A DNA stretch of 64,000 nt from Azospirillum agricola (lineage in GTDB: Bacteria; Pseudomonadota; Alphaproteobacteria; Azospirillales; Azospirillaceae), in assembly GCF_017876095.1 (NCBI RefSeq), contig NZ_JAGINM010000021.1:1-64000 (forward strand). The letters are read 5' to 3'. The notes below the pieces were generated by a model. It searched no databases, was not told the origin of the DNA, and worked only from the letters and a program-made list of their open reading frames with translations. Numbering within the stretch: position 1 is the first letter of the stretch; each line of letters starts with the position of its first letter. Both the position numbers and the translations under genes were made by a program. Of the stretch, positions 16,128 to 24,655 are shown in pieces.

Positions 16128-16585
16128 AGCGCCCCCAGATGCACGGCCACCCGCCGGTTGGTGAAGACCGGCGCCCCGTCCGCGTCATGGCCGTCGAGAT
16201 CCTGCACCAGCAGGGTCAGCGGGCCGGAGCGGCCCTCCTTGCGCTCGACGGCGGTCAGGGTCAGCCGGCAGGTCAGACGGTCGCCGGCAAGAATGGGGCG
16301 GTGCAGGCGGAATCCCTGCTCGCCCGCGCGGATGCGGCTGCGGTCGAGCCGCGCCATCCAGGGCGGGTCGCCCGGCAGGCGGAAGCTCGCCGGGAAGGTC
16401 GGCGAAGCGACCAGCCCGCGATGGCCGGCGGCGCGCGCCGCATCCTCGTCGTGGCGGATCGGGTTGCGGTCGCCCAGCGCCTCGGCGAAGCGGCGGATGG
16501 CGCCCTTCTCGACCTCGACGGTGAAGGACGGGCAGACGTGTCCGACCAGATCGGCCAGCACGGACGGCTCAGGATGCGGGGGCAT
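16124..16585 (-). CDS. MaoC-like/FAS1-like dehydratase-domain protein
   Basis: Hot-dog-fold protein of 153 residues, starting MPPHPEPSVLADLVGHV. VEKGAIRRFAEALGDRNPIRHD matches the N-terminal MaoC dehydratase (FAS1-like) family, with the DxNPxxHD-like metal-free active-site strand. GLVASPTFPASF and FRLHRPILAGDRL follow. It would hydrate a 2-enoyl-CoA to the 3-hydroxyacyl-CoA used by the SDR downstream. ATG 16585 overlaps the end of the acyl-CoA dehydrogenase gene by 17 bases. A longer frame to 16666 would lie inside that gene. Confidence 0.85.
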   Translation of the reverse strand: MPPHPEPSVLADLVGHVCPSFTVEVEKGAIRRFAEALGDRNPIRHDEDAARAAGHRGLVASPTFPASFRLPGDPPWMARLDRSRIRAGEQGFRLHRPILAGDRLTCRLTLTAVERKEGRSGPLTLLVQDLDGHDADGAPVFTNRRVAVHLGAL

Positions 16586-17747
16586 CGGCGCGCTTCCATT
16601 GGCTGATCTCGCGGCCGAGGATCTCGCTCGCCAGCATGTTGCGGTGGATCTGCAGGGTTCCGCCATAGATCGAGCCGCCGCGCGTCTCGGCGTAGCGGCG
16701 GGCCAGCGGATAGTCCTTCATGTAGCCGTTGGCCCCGGCGATCTGGATGGCGTCGTCGCAGATGCGCTTGGCGGCCTCGGCGACGAACAGCTTGGCGATG
16801 GAGGTTTCGTCGCGGCGCGGCAGGCCGGTGCCGGCCCCCGCATCGGCGTTGGCCGCCGCCCGCCAGACCAGCAGGGTCGCCGCATCGAGCCGCACCCGCA
16901 TGTCGGCCAGCATCCATTGGATACCCTGGAAATCGGAGATCGGCCGGTTGAATTGCCGCCGCTGCCCGGCGTAGTCGAGCGCGAAGCGGTAGGCGAAGGT
17001 GGCGTTGCCCAGCATGCGGGCGATGCTGCCCAGCCGCTCGGCGTTGTAGACGCTGATCAGCTTGCCGAAGGCGTTGCCGTCCAGCAGCACGAGGTCGCGC
17101 GGCACCCGGCAATCGTCGAAGAACAGCTCGAACTGCAACTCGTCGGCCATGTTCAGCGTGCCGGCGCTGCGGCTGAAGCCGGGGGCGTCGTGCGGCACGA
17201 TGACGGCGCCGATGTCGCGCGCCTTGCCGCTGCGGCCGAAGCGGCAATAGACCACGGTGTGTTCGGTGTGCTGCACGAAGCTGACGAACTGCTTGCGGCC
17301 GTTCAGCACGACGTGGTCGCCGTCGATCTCCGCCCGCGTGGTCATGGCGGTGGCGGCGCTGCCGGCCTCCGGCTCGGTGATGCCGATTGCCACACCCAGC
17401 TCGCCCTTGGTGACGCCGGTCAGGAAGCGGTTCTTCTGCGCCTCGGTGCCGTGGTGGCGGATGGCGCCGATCGCCCCGGTGGAGGAGCGGTGGGCCAGCG
17501 CCCCCAGCTCCGGCGCCTCCTCCTGCAGGGTCTGGATGATCAGCAGCGTGTCGAGCAGCGGCAGACCGGCCCCGCCATGCTCCTCGCCGATGTCGAGGCC
17601 GAGCAGCCCATGTTCGGCCATCGCCCGGCGCAGGCGGCGCACGCCCTCGACGCTGTGGTCGGCGGTCAGCGGCAGCAGCTTGCGCCGGGCGATGTCGCGG
17701 GCGGCGTCGATCAGCTCGGTCTGGCGGGGGGAAAGTTGGAAATCCAT
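16569..17747 (-). CDS. Acyl-CoA dehydrogenase
   Basis: This 392-residue FAD enzyme has the classic family order: MDFQLSPRQTELIDAARDIA, GITEPEAGSAAT (flavin-contacting loop), LNGRKQFVSFVQHTEH, SVYNAERLGSIARML, YAGQRRQFNRPISDFQGIQWMLADM and IQIAGANGYMKDYPLARRYAETR. The C-terminal IYEGT that holds the catalytic Glu of MCAD-type enzymes is IYGGT here. The base may instead come from the NAER segment, as in isovaleryl-CoA-dehydrogenase-type enzymes. It would introduce the 2,3-double bond whose product the neighbouring carboxylase or MaoC protein uses. Confidence 0.92.
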   Translation of the reverse strand: MDFQLSPRQTELIDAARDIARRKLLPLTADHSVEGVRRLRRAMAEHGLLGLDIGEEHGGAGLPLLDTLLIIQTLQEEAPELGALAHRSSTGAIGAIRHHGTEAQKNRFLTGVTKGELGVAIGITEPEAGSAATAMTTRAEIDGDHVVLNGRKQFVSFVQHTEHTVVYCRFGRSGKARDIGAVIVPHDAPGFSRSAGTLNMADELQFELFFDDCRVPRDLVLLDGNAFGKLISVYNAERLGSIARMLGNATFAYRFALDYAGQRRQFNRPISDFQGIQWMLADMRVRLDAATLLVWRAAANADAGAGTGLPRRDETSIAKLFVAEAAKRICDDAIQIAGANGYMKDYPLARRYAETRGGSIYGGTLQIHRNMLASEILGREISQWKRADAPAS

Positions 17748-17751
17748 GGCC

Positions 17752-17973
17752 TTACACCGGCTCCAGCGTGGCGACGACGTCGCCGACCGAGACGACCTGC
17801 CCTTCCGTCACCGCCAGGCTCAGCCTGCCGGCGCCGGGCGCCGGGACCTCGATCTCCAGCTTCATCGATTCCAGGATCATGATGAGGTCGCCGGCGCCGA
17901 CGCGCGCCCCCGGCTCGGCGGTGATCTGCCAGACGGTGCCGGCGACGGCGGATTGGATGTCGATGCGGCTCAT
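17752..17973 (-). CDS. Biotin carboxyl carrier domain protein
   Basis: This stand-alone 73-residue biotinyl domain carries the biotin-accepting Lys in ILESMKLEIEV (about residue 38) and the usual mirror-image beta-hammerhead pattern (GTVWQITAEPGARV ... GRLSLAVTEGQVV). It overlaps the biotin carboxylase stop by four bases and precedes the acyl-CoA dehydrogenase gene by four. It would shuttle carboxybiotin between the carboxylase at 17970 and the carboxyltransferase encoded across the divergent promoter at 19486. Confidence 0.94.
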   Translation of the reverse strand: MSRIDIQSAVAGTVWQITAEPGARVGAGDLIMILESMKLEIEVPAPGAGRLSLAVTEGQVVSVGDVVATLEPV

Positions 17974-19334
17974 GCCTGCTTTTCTCCGATCTCGGCCAGC
18001 AGGCCGGTGTGGGTGTGGCCGGCGCGGAAGGCGTCCGACGCCAGGACTCTCCGCAGCGCCGGGATGTTGCTGTGCAGCCCCGCCACCGCGAAGCCGGCCA
18101 GCGCCTGATCCAACCGGGCGATGGCCTCGGCCCGCGTGGCGCCGTGGGCGATGACCTTGGCGAGCAGGCTGTCGTAATGGGGCGTGACGTCATTGCCTTC
18201 GGCGAAACCGGTCTCGACCCGGATGCCCGGCCCGGACGGAGGACGGAAGACCTCCAGCACCCCCGTGGAGGGCAGGAAGCGGTCGGGATCCTCGGCACAG
18301 ATCCGCGCCTCGATGGCGTGGCCGTCGGGAACGACGGTCGCCGGCAGCAGGGCGTCCAGCCGTTCCCCGGCGGCGATGCGGATCTGGGTGGCGACGAGAT
18401 CGACTCCGGTGATCGCCTCGGTCACGCCATGCTCGACCTGGAGGCGGGTGTTCATCTCGATGAAGCGGACGCTGCCGTCGGCGGCGAACAGCGTCTCCAC
18501 CGTGCCGATGCTGTCGTAGCCGAGGCCGCCCAGCACCGCCGCGACGCGCGAGGCCAGCGCGTCGAGCACGGCGCGGTCGAGGTTGGCGGCGGTCGCCTCC
18601 TCGATCAGCTTCTGGTGGCGGCGCTGCACCGAGCAGTCGCGCTCGAACAGGGTGCGGACGGCGCCGTGGCGGTCGGCGACCACCTGAAGCTCGATGTGGC
18701 GCGGCCGTTCGACCAGCCGTTCCAGATAGATGGAGTCGCTGCCGAAGGCCCGGCGCACGGTTGAGCGCGCGCGCCGGGCCGCGGCGGCCAGCTCGCCCGG
18801 ATGACGCGCCACCACCATGCCGATGCCGCCGCCGCCGGACGCCGGCTTGACGATCAACGGAAAGCCGACCCGCTCGGCGGCGGAGAACAGCGCCGCCTCG
18901 TCGTCGGCCAACGGCCCGCTGCCGCCGCCGACGGGAATGCCGTGCTCGGCCATCAGGGCGCGGGCGCTCGGCTTGTGCCCCATGCGGGCGATCCAGCCGG
19001 GCGAGGGGCCGATGAAGCGGCCGACCTCGCGCTCGACCCGCTCGGCGAAGGTCGCGTCCTCGGCGAGGAAGCCGTAGCCGGGATGCACCGCGTCGGCCCG
19101 CACGGCCAGCGCCGCCGCGATCACCGCGTCGCGGTTCAGGTAGCTGGCGCCCGCCGGGGCGGCGCCGATGTGCACCGCCTCGTCGGCCTCGGCCAGATAG
19201 GGGGCGTCGCGGTCGGCGTCGGAATAGAGCGCCACCGAACGGATGCCGAGGTCCCGCAACGCCCGGATGACGCGGGCAGCGGCGGCCCGGCGGTTGGCGA
19301 CGACGACCTTGTGAAACATGCCCGTCTGGACCAT
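17970..19334 (-). CDS. Biotin carboxylase subunit of an acyl-CoA carboxylase
   Basis: ATP-grasp carboxylase of about 454 residues. The N-terminal biotin-carboxylase domain begins VVVANRRAAAARVIRAL; the common ANRGEIA is altered to ANRRAAA. Then come IHPGYGFLAE-like VHPGYGFLAEDATF, the glycine-rich ASGGGGIGM, CSVQRRHQKLIEEA, and RFIEMNTRLQVEHGVTE. I chose ATG 19334 with GAGGGG upstream; 19382 and 19319 are alternatives, and the former lies inside a palindrome likely to be regulatory. It is the first gene of the minus-strand arm. The carboxyltransferase partner is encoded divergently at 19486. Confidence 0.93.
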   Translation of the reverse strand: MVQTGMFHKVVVANRRAAAARVIRALRDLGIRSVALYSDADRDAPYLAEADEAVHIGAAPAGASYLNRDAVIAAALAVRADAVHPGYGFLAEDATFAERVEREVGRFIGPSPGWIARMGHKPSARALMAEHGIPVGGGSGPLADDEAALFSAAERVGFPLIVKPASGGGGIGMVVARHPGELAAAARRARSTVRRAFGSDSIYLERLVERPRHIELQVVADRHGAVRTLFERDCSVQRRHQKLIEEATAANLDRAVLDALASRVAAVLGGLGYDSIGTVETLFAADGSVRFIEMNTRLQVEHGVTEAITGVDLVATQIRIAAGERLDALLPATVVPDGHAIEARICAEDPDRFLPSTGVLEVFRPPSGPGIRVETGFAEGNDVTPHYDSLLAKVIAHGATRAEAIARLDQALAGFAVAGLHSNIPALRRVLASDAFRAGHTHTGLLAEIGEKQA

Positions 19335-19370
19335 GCCTGAAACGGCCCCTCGAATTGCTTTGGGTAAATG

Positions 19371-19382
19371 ATGCAATTGCAT
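19371..19382. promoter_or_regulatory. Perfect 12-bp palindrome ATGCAATTGCAT between divergent carboxylase genes
   Basis: The palindrome lies 37 bases upstream of the biotin carboxylase start and about 100 bases upstream of the carboxyltransferase start. It is embedded in ATGATGCAATTGCATTCAT. The same ATTGCAT half-site recurs in inverted pairs upstream of the MocR-type regulator gene (26302-26312 and 26363-26373). A TTGACA at 19425-19430 could be the -35 box of the plus-strand arm. It is probably an operator for the MocR-type protein. Confidence 0.6.
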
Positions 19383-19485
19383 TCATGCACAGCCCAATTT
19401 CAAAATCAACAACGGAACTAGAGATTGACACGTCATTCTGTGAAAAGCAGATTGAGGCGATTGGTGCGAAACGAACGGACGAGCC

Positions 19486-21024
19486 ATGGATCAGGGGACC
19501 ATCGCGGAGCTTGAGGCCAGACGGGCGGCGGCCCGCGCCCTGGGGGGCGAGGCGGCCATCGCCCGCCACCATGGGCGGGGGGCGCTGACCGCGCGGGAGC
19601 GCATCGACCGGCTGCTCGACCCCGGCTCCTTTCGGGAGATCGGCGCCCTGGCACGCAGCCAGCACCCCGATCTTACCGCCCGCACCCCCGCCGACGGGGT
19701 GGTCGCCGGCTGGGGCACGGTCGAGGGCCGCGTCGTCTACGTCACCTCGGAGGACGCGACCGTGCTGGCCGGCACGCGCGGGCGGGTCGGCGACGCCAAG
19801 GTCTCGCGCGTCCGCCAGCTGGCGCTGGAGCACCGCAAGCCCTTCATCGCGCTGAGCGAGGCCGGGGCGGCGCGCTTCCAGGAGGCGAGCGGCGCGGTGG
19901 CCGCCGCCATCGGCAACCGCTTCCGCGAGCATTTCGCCCTGTCCGGCAAGGTGCCGCAGATGGCGGCGATCCTCGGCGCCTGCTTCGGCGGGCCGTCCTT
20001 CACGGCGGCGCAGTCGGACTTCGTCACCATCGCCAGGGGGCGCGGCGTGCTCGGCATGTCCGGCCCGCCCGTCGTCAAGGCCGGCATCGGCCGCGAGGTG
20101 ACGGTGGACGAGATCGGCGGCGCCGCCAAATCCATCGAACGGACCGGCCAAGCCGACCACGCCGGGGAAAGCGACGCCGACTGCATCGACGCGATCCGCG
20201 CCGTCCTGTCCTACTTCCCGTCCAACGCCTGGGAGGCGCCGCCGCCGGCCCCACCCGTCCCGGCGGCGGCCGACAGCGAAGAGGGCCGGGCGCGGCTGAC
20301 CGCGCTGGTCCCCGACAACCACCGGCGCGGCTACGACATGCACGCGCTGCTTGGCCTGCTGGTCGATGGCGGGAGCTATTTCCAGTACCGGCCGGGCTAC
20401 GCCGACAATCTGATCACCGCCTGGACGCGGATCGAGGGGCAGCCGGTCGGCGTGCTGGCGAGCAACCCGCTGGTGCTGGCCGGCGCGCTGAACGACCGCG
20501 CCGCCATCAAGGCCCGCAAGTTCGTCGAGATCTGCGACGCCTTCCACATCCCGCTGGTCTTCCTGTCGGACTGCCCCGGCTTCATCGTCGGCCCGGACAT
20601 CGAGAACCAGCGCATGGTGTCGCTGGCCGGGCGGCTGCTGAACAGCGTCATCGCCGCCAGCGTGCCGATCGTCACCATCGTGCTGCGCAAGGCGATCGGG
20701 CTGGCCTATCTGGCGCTCGGCGGCAAGACGATGGAGCCCGACGCGCTGGTCGCGTGGCCGGGCGCCCGCTTCAACGTGATGGGGCCGGCGGCGGGGGTGG
20801 AAATCATCCACGGCAAGCGCATCGCCGCCTCCCCCGACCCTGACGCGCTGCGCGCCGACCTGCTGCGCCGGGCCGAAGAGGAATCGAGCGCCTACCGCGC
20901 CGCCGAGATGGGGTTGATCGACGACATCATCGCGCCATCCGAGACACGCGCCGTAATCGCCGGGGCGCTCGCCCGCGCGCGCGGCCGGCAGGAGTACGGC
21001 TTCAAGCACCGGATCGACCCATGA
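19486..21024 (+). CDS. Acyl-CoA carboxylase carboxyltransferase subunit
   Basis: This 512-residue crotonase-fold protein is of the size and form of propionyl-/methylcrotonyl-/geranyl-CoA carboxylase beta chains. Landmarks are GALTARERIDRLLDPGSFREIG, the acyl-CoA-binding half with LSEAGAARFQEA, and the biotin-binding half with VFLSDCPGFIVGPDIE, RKAIGLAYLALGG and WPGARFNVMGPAAGVE. It transfers the carboxyl from carboxybiotin to an acyl-CoA. The alpha components (biotin carboxylase, carrier) are on the opposite strand just upstream. The following gene overlaps by four bases. The acyl substrate is unknown; branched or unsaturated acyl-CoA is plausible from context. Confidence 0.94.
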   Translation: MDQGTIAELEARRAAARALGGEAAIARHHGRGALTARERIDRLLDPGSFREIGALARSQHPDLTARTPADGVVAGWGTVEGRVVYVTSEDATVLAGTRGRVGDAKVSRVRQLALEHRKPFIALSEAGAARFQEASGAVAAAIGNRFREHFALSGKVPQMAAILGACFGGPSFTAAQSDFVTIARGRGVLGMSGPPVVKAGIGREVTVDEIGGAAKSIERTGQADHAGESDADCIDAIRAVLSYFPSNAWEAPPPAPPVPAAADSEEGRARLTALVPDNHRRGYDMHALLGLLVDGGSYFQYRPGYADNLITAWTRIEGQPVGVLASNPLVLAGALNDRAAIKARKFVEICDAFHIPLVFLSDCPGFIVGPDIENQRMVSLAGRLLNSVIAASVPIVTIVLRKAIGLAYLALGGKTMEPDALVAWPGARFNVMGPAAGVEIIHGKRIAASPDPDALRADLLRRAEEESSAYRAAEMGLIDDIIAPSETRAVIAGALARARGRQEYGFKHRIDP

Positions 21025-22613
21025 GCACGGCGGACCGGGACATGTGGGACGAGGAGACCGACGTCGTCGTGGTCGGCTTCGGCGGGGCGGGCGCCGCCGC
21101 CGCCATCGCCGCGCGGCAGGCCGGGGCCGAGGTGCTGGTGCTGGAGAAGATGCCCGACCCCGGCGGCCTGACCATCGTGTCGGCCGGCGGCGTGCGGATC
21201 GCCTTCGACCGCGCTGCGGCGCTCTCCTATCTGGAGGCGACCTGCGCCGGCCGCACCCCGCGCGCGCCTCTGGAGGCGCTGGCCGACGGCATGGTCGCCG
21301 CCCCGGACTGGCTGCGGGAGCTCGCCGAGCCGCTGGGGGCCACGGTGACGGTGACGCCGTCGCCCGGCAACTACCCGTTTCCCGGCTACGAAGCACTGGG
21401 CTATGCCGCCATCACCGAGGTACCGGGGCTGGAAACGCCGCCGCACGCGGCCTCCAAGCTGACCGACGGCGGGCGCCTGTTCCACGCGCTGGAGGCCGCC
21501 GCCCGCCGCAAGGGCGCACGGATCGTCACCGACGCCCCCGTCCGCCGCCTGCTGACCGGGCCGGATCGTGCCGTGACCGGGCTGCTCGCCGAGATCGATG
21601 GGCGCACGGTCCGCGTCCGCGCCCGACGCGGCGTGGTGCTCGCCTGCGGCGGCTTCGAGACGGGGGAGGCGCTGAAGCGCGACCATTTCCAGGCAATTCC
21701 CGTGCTGGCCGGCTCCTTCCTCGGCAACAGCGGCGACGGCATCGCCATGGCGCAGGACGTCGGGGCGGCGCTCTGGCACATGTGGCACTACCACGGCCCC
21801 TACGGGCTGCGGCACAGCGACCCGGCCTATCCCTACGCCTTCTACCTCAAGGCCCTGCCGATGTGGACACCCGGCCCGGCCGGACACAGCTCGGCCCTCG
21901 GCCTGCCCGCGGGGACGAAGAAGGAGCCGGCGCGCGTCGCCTGGATCCTGGTCGACCAGACCGGACGCCGCTTCATGGACGAATACCCGCCCTACCCCGG
22001 CGACACCGGGATCCGCCCGCTCGACGCCTTCGATCCCAAGACCCAGAGTTTCCCGCGCATCCCCGCCCGGCTGATCCTCGACGAGAACGGGCGGCGGCTC
22101 TACCCGATCGGCCGCTCCATCGCCAACGGCCGCGCCCCGGTCCACGAGTGGAGCGCCGACAACCTCCGCGAGATCGAGCTGGGCATCCTGCGCCGCGCCG
22201 ACAACCTCGCCGAGCTGGCCGCCCAGACCGGCATCCCGGAATCGACGCTGGCCGACACGCTGGCGCGCTGGAACGCCGCCTGCCGCGAAGGGCACGACCA
22301 CGACCACGGCCGGAGGCCCGACAGCATGGTCCCGATCGACACCCCGCCCTTCTACCACGCCGAGGCGTGGCCCATCGTCATCAACACCCAGGGCGGCCCG
22401 GTCCACGACCCGCTCCAGCGCGTGTTGACGCCCTTCGGCGAGCCGATCCCCCGGCTGTTCGCCGCCGGAGAGCTGGGCAGCGTCTTCGGCCACCTCTATC
22501 TCAGCGGCGGCAACCTCGCGGAATGCCTCGTCGGCGGGCGGATCGCCGGACAGCAGGCCGCCGCCCCTATCCCCGCCAATCCCATCCTTCCCGCGTCCCC
22601 GGTGCCGGCATGA
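21021..22613 (+). CDS. FAD-dependent dehydrogenase of the fumarate reductase/ketosteroid dehydrogenase family
   Basis: Flavoprotein of 530 residues. DVVVVGFGGAGAAAAIAARQ with LEKM completes the N-terminal FAD Rossmann motif. VVLACGGFETGEALKRDH is the second FAD contact, and GELGSVFGHLYLSGGNLAECLVGGRIAG is the C-terminal isoalloxazine-binding segment. Such enzymes oxidise or reduce C-C bonds next to a carbonyl (fumarate, 3-ketosteroids, urocanate). It is translationally coupled to the carboxyltransferase and acyl-CoA ligase (ATGA overlaps on both sides), so it belongs to the carboxylase pathway. The substrate cannot be read. Confidence 0.88.
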   Translation: MSTADRDMWDEETDVVVVGFGGAGAAAAIAARQAGAEVLVLEKMPDPGGLTIVSAGGVRIAFDRAAALSYLEATCAGRTPRAPLEALADGMVAAPDWLRELAEPLGATVTVTPSPGNYPFPGYEALGYAAITEVPGLETPPHAASKLTDGGRLFHALEAAARRKGARIVTDAPVRRLLTGPDRAVTGLLAEIDGRTVRVRARRGVVLACGGFETGEALKRDHFQAIPVLAGSFLGNSGDGIAMAQDVGAALWHMWHYHGPYGLRHSDPAYPYAFYLKALPMWTPGPAGHSSALGLPAGTKKEPARVAWILVDQTGRRFMDEYPPYPGDTGIRPLDAFDPKTQSFPRIPARLILDENGRRLYPIGRSIANGRAPVHEWSADNLREIELGILRRADNLAELAAQTGIPESTLADTLARWNAACREGHDHDHGRRPDSMVPIDTPPFYHAEAWPIVINTQGGPVHDPLQRVLTPFGEPIPRLFAAGELGSVFGHLYLSGGNLAECLVGGRIAGQQAAAPIPANPILPASPVPA

Positions 22614-24187
22614 ACGACTTCATCGGCAAGACCCACGGCGAGGCGCTCGATCTCGTCGCCGAGCGCTTCGCGGAGCGCGAGGCCCTCATCTTTCAGGGCC
22701 GGCGCTGGAGCTACCGCCAGATGCGGGCGGAGGTCGAGGCCGCCGCCTCCCGCCTCGCCACGCTGGGGCTGGAGCCCGGCGCCCATGTCGCGCTGTGGCT
22801 GCCCAACCGGCCGGAGTTCCTGTGGTACTGGCTGGGCGCGACGCAGAGCGGGCTGGTCGCGGTGGTGCTCAACACCCGGCTGGCGCGCGAGGAGGCCGCC
22901 TACCAGATCCGCCAATCGCGCGCCCAGGCCATCCTGGTGCCGGGCGCAGGCGCCTTCCGCGACTTCCTGGCGGAGATCGCGGCGGCCGGCCCCTTCCCCG
23001 AGCTGCGCCACGTCGTCGCCCTCGACCAACCGGGGCCGGATCATCCGGGAGCGCTCGACTGGTCGGAGCCGCCGCCGCATCCTCTGCCGCCGGCCCCGCG
23101 CGCCGGCAATCCGACGGCGCCCTGCACGCTGGCCTACAGCTCCGGCACCACCGCCCTGCCCAAGGGGATCCTGCTGACCCACGTTCTGTGGCGCAAGGGG
23201 TTCGACGGGGCGGTGCGGATGGGCGTCGGGCCGGAGGACCGGCAGTATCTCGCCGTGCCGCTGTTCGGCATCATGGCGATGGTCAACGGCATCCTGACCC
23301 TGTGGACGCAAGGCGGCGCCATTATTCTGGAGGAGCGCTTCGACGCCGGGCGGTGCCTCGCCACCTTGGTGGAGGAGCGCGTCACCGGCATCCTGCTGGT
23401 GCCCGCGATGGTCAAGGCGCTGCTCGACCACCCGGACTTCCCGGCGACCCGCCACGCCCTGCGCTTCGGCGGCGCCGTCACCCGCGACCCGGCGGAGCTT
23501 GAGACGATCATCACCCGGCTCGGCGTGCGCGAGCTGGTCAACAGCTACGGCATGACCGAGACCGCCGGCGTCGCCGTCCGCACCTGGCACCACGCGACGC
23601 TGGAGGAGCGTCTGCGGGTCCAGGGCCACCCGCTGCCGGGGGTGGAGATCCGCATCGGCGACCCCGACCAGGACGGCGCGCTTCCCGCCGGGGCGGAGGG
23701 CGAAATCCAGGCGCGCGGCTACTGCATCACGCCGGGTTATTTCGACAAGCCGGAAGAGACGCGCGCCGCCTTCACCACCGACGGCTGGTTCCGCACCGGC
23801 GACCGCGGCCGGCTGGAGGCGGACGGCAGCCTGGTCTTCCTCGGGCGGCTGAAGGACGGCTACAAACACAAGGGCTTCAACGTCTCCACCGCCGAGGTCG
23901 CGCACGCCATCGCCCAGCACCCGGCGGTGGTGGAGGTCGCGGTGGTCGGCCTGCCCCACCCGGCGGACGGTGAGGTCGGCGCCGCCTTCGTCGTGCTGCG
24001 GGCACCGCTCGACGCGGCGGAGCTGGAGGCGTTCCTGGTCCCGCGCCTCAGCGGCTACAAGCGCCCGGCGCATCTCTTCGCGCTCGACCGTCTGCCGATC
24101 ACCGCCGGAACCGGGAAGATCCGGACCTCGGCCCTCAAGGCCTGGGCGCTGGAGCGGCTCGCCGGCACCAGGAGCGCCGCGCCATGA
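22610..24187 (+). CDS. AMP-binding acyl-CoA ligase
   Basis: ANL-superfamily ligase of 525 residues. The P-loop is LAYSSGTTALPKG, the Tyr/Thr motif is NSYGMTETAG, the hinge region is GWFRTGDRGRLEADGSLVFLGRLKD, and the catalytic Lys lies in ITAGTGKIRTSALK. It activates a carboxylic acid to its CoA thioester through an acyl-adenylate. I chose ATG 22610, which overlaps the preceding stop by ATGA; the much longer open frame upstream is a shadow of the flavoprotein gene. It would provide the entry step for the cluster's acyl-CoA. Confidence 0.93.
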   Translation: MNDFIGKTHGEALDLVAERFAEREALIFQGRRWSYRQMRAEVEAAASRLATLGLEPGAHVALWLPNRPEFLWYWLGATQSGLVAVVLNTRLAREEAAYQIRQSRAQAILVPGAGAFRDFLAEIAAAGPFPELRHVVALDQPGPDHPGALDWSEPPPHPLPPAPRAGNPTAPCTLAYSSGTTALPKGILLTHVLWRKGFDGAVRMGVGPEDRQYLAVPLFGIMAMVNGILTLWTQGGAIILEERFDAGRCLATLVEERVTGILLVPAMVKALLDHPDFPATRHALRFGGAVTRDPAELETIITRLGVRELVNSYGMTETAGVAVRTWHHATLEERLRVQGHPLPGVEIRIGDPDQDGALPAGAEGEIQARGYCITPGYFDKPEETRAAFTTDGWFRTGDRGRLEADGSLVFLGRLKDGYKHKGFNVSTAEVAHAIAQHPAVVEVAVVGLPHPADGEVGAAFVVLRAPLDAAELEAFLVPRLSGYKRPAHLFALDRLPITAGTGKIRTSALKAWALERLAGTRSAAP

Positions 24188-24648
24188 GTGCCGTCCCCGA
24201 TGCGGCGGACAATATGGCGGACGACGTGGCCGACAACGCTGGGCTGACCGTCACCCCCTTCCAGCGCCATCTGGGCTGGCGCGTGCTGCGCTGGGAAACC
24301 GACCTGTGCGAGCTGGTGCTCGACCTCGAACCGCAGCATCTGAACCGCACCGGGGTCGTCCATGGCGGGGTGGTGATGGCCCTGCTCGACACCGCCAGCG
24401 GGCTGGCCGCCGGCTACGCGCCCAACGCCAGCCAGCCGCGCCCGACCGTGACCATCTCGCTGACCTGCAACTTCATTGCCCCGTCACGCGCCGGCCGGCT
24501 GACTGCGCAAGGGCGGGTCGAGGGCGGCGGCGGGCGGGTGGTTTCCACCTCCGCCAGCCTGCGGGCGGAGGACGGCAGCCTGCTGGCGACGGCGGTCGGC
24601 AGCTTCCGCCGCTTCGCCCGGCCGTCCGGCGGAAACCCGGACGTCTGA
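24184..24648 (+). CDS. PaaI-family hot-dog thioesterase
   Basis: Hot-dog thioesterase of 154 residues with the family signature HLNRTGVVHGGVVMALLDTASG, in which the Asp acts as general base, and RPTVTISLTCNFIAP. It hydrolyses acyl-CoA thioesters, often to release CoA from dead-end intermediates. It overlaps the ligase stop by four bases and ends the plus-strand arm, 7 bases from the convergent MocR gene. Confidence 0.92.
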   Translation: MSAVPDAADNMADDVADNAGLTVTPFQRHLGWRVLRWETDLCELVLDLEPQHLNRTGVVHGGVVMALLDTASGLAAGYAPNASQPRPTVTISLTCNFIAPSRAGRLTAQGRVEGGGGRVVSTSASLRAEDGSLLATAVGSFRRFARPSGGNPDV

Positions 24649-24655
24649 AACGGAC

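Noticed and set aside
19335..19382. ATG 19382 as start of the biotin carboxylase
   Set aside because: The codon lies inside the ATGCAATTGCAT palindrome and the added residues do not match biotin carboxylase N-termini; ATG 19334 has GAGGGG upstream.
20892..22493. Long minus-strand open frame opposite the FAD dehydrogenase, and many similar long frames throughout
   Set aside because: Composition is that of a GC-rich antisense shadow (runs of R, G, A, Q, V) with no family motif, and the opposite strand encodes a clear flavoprotein.
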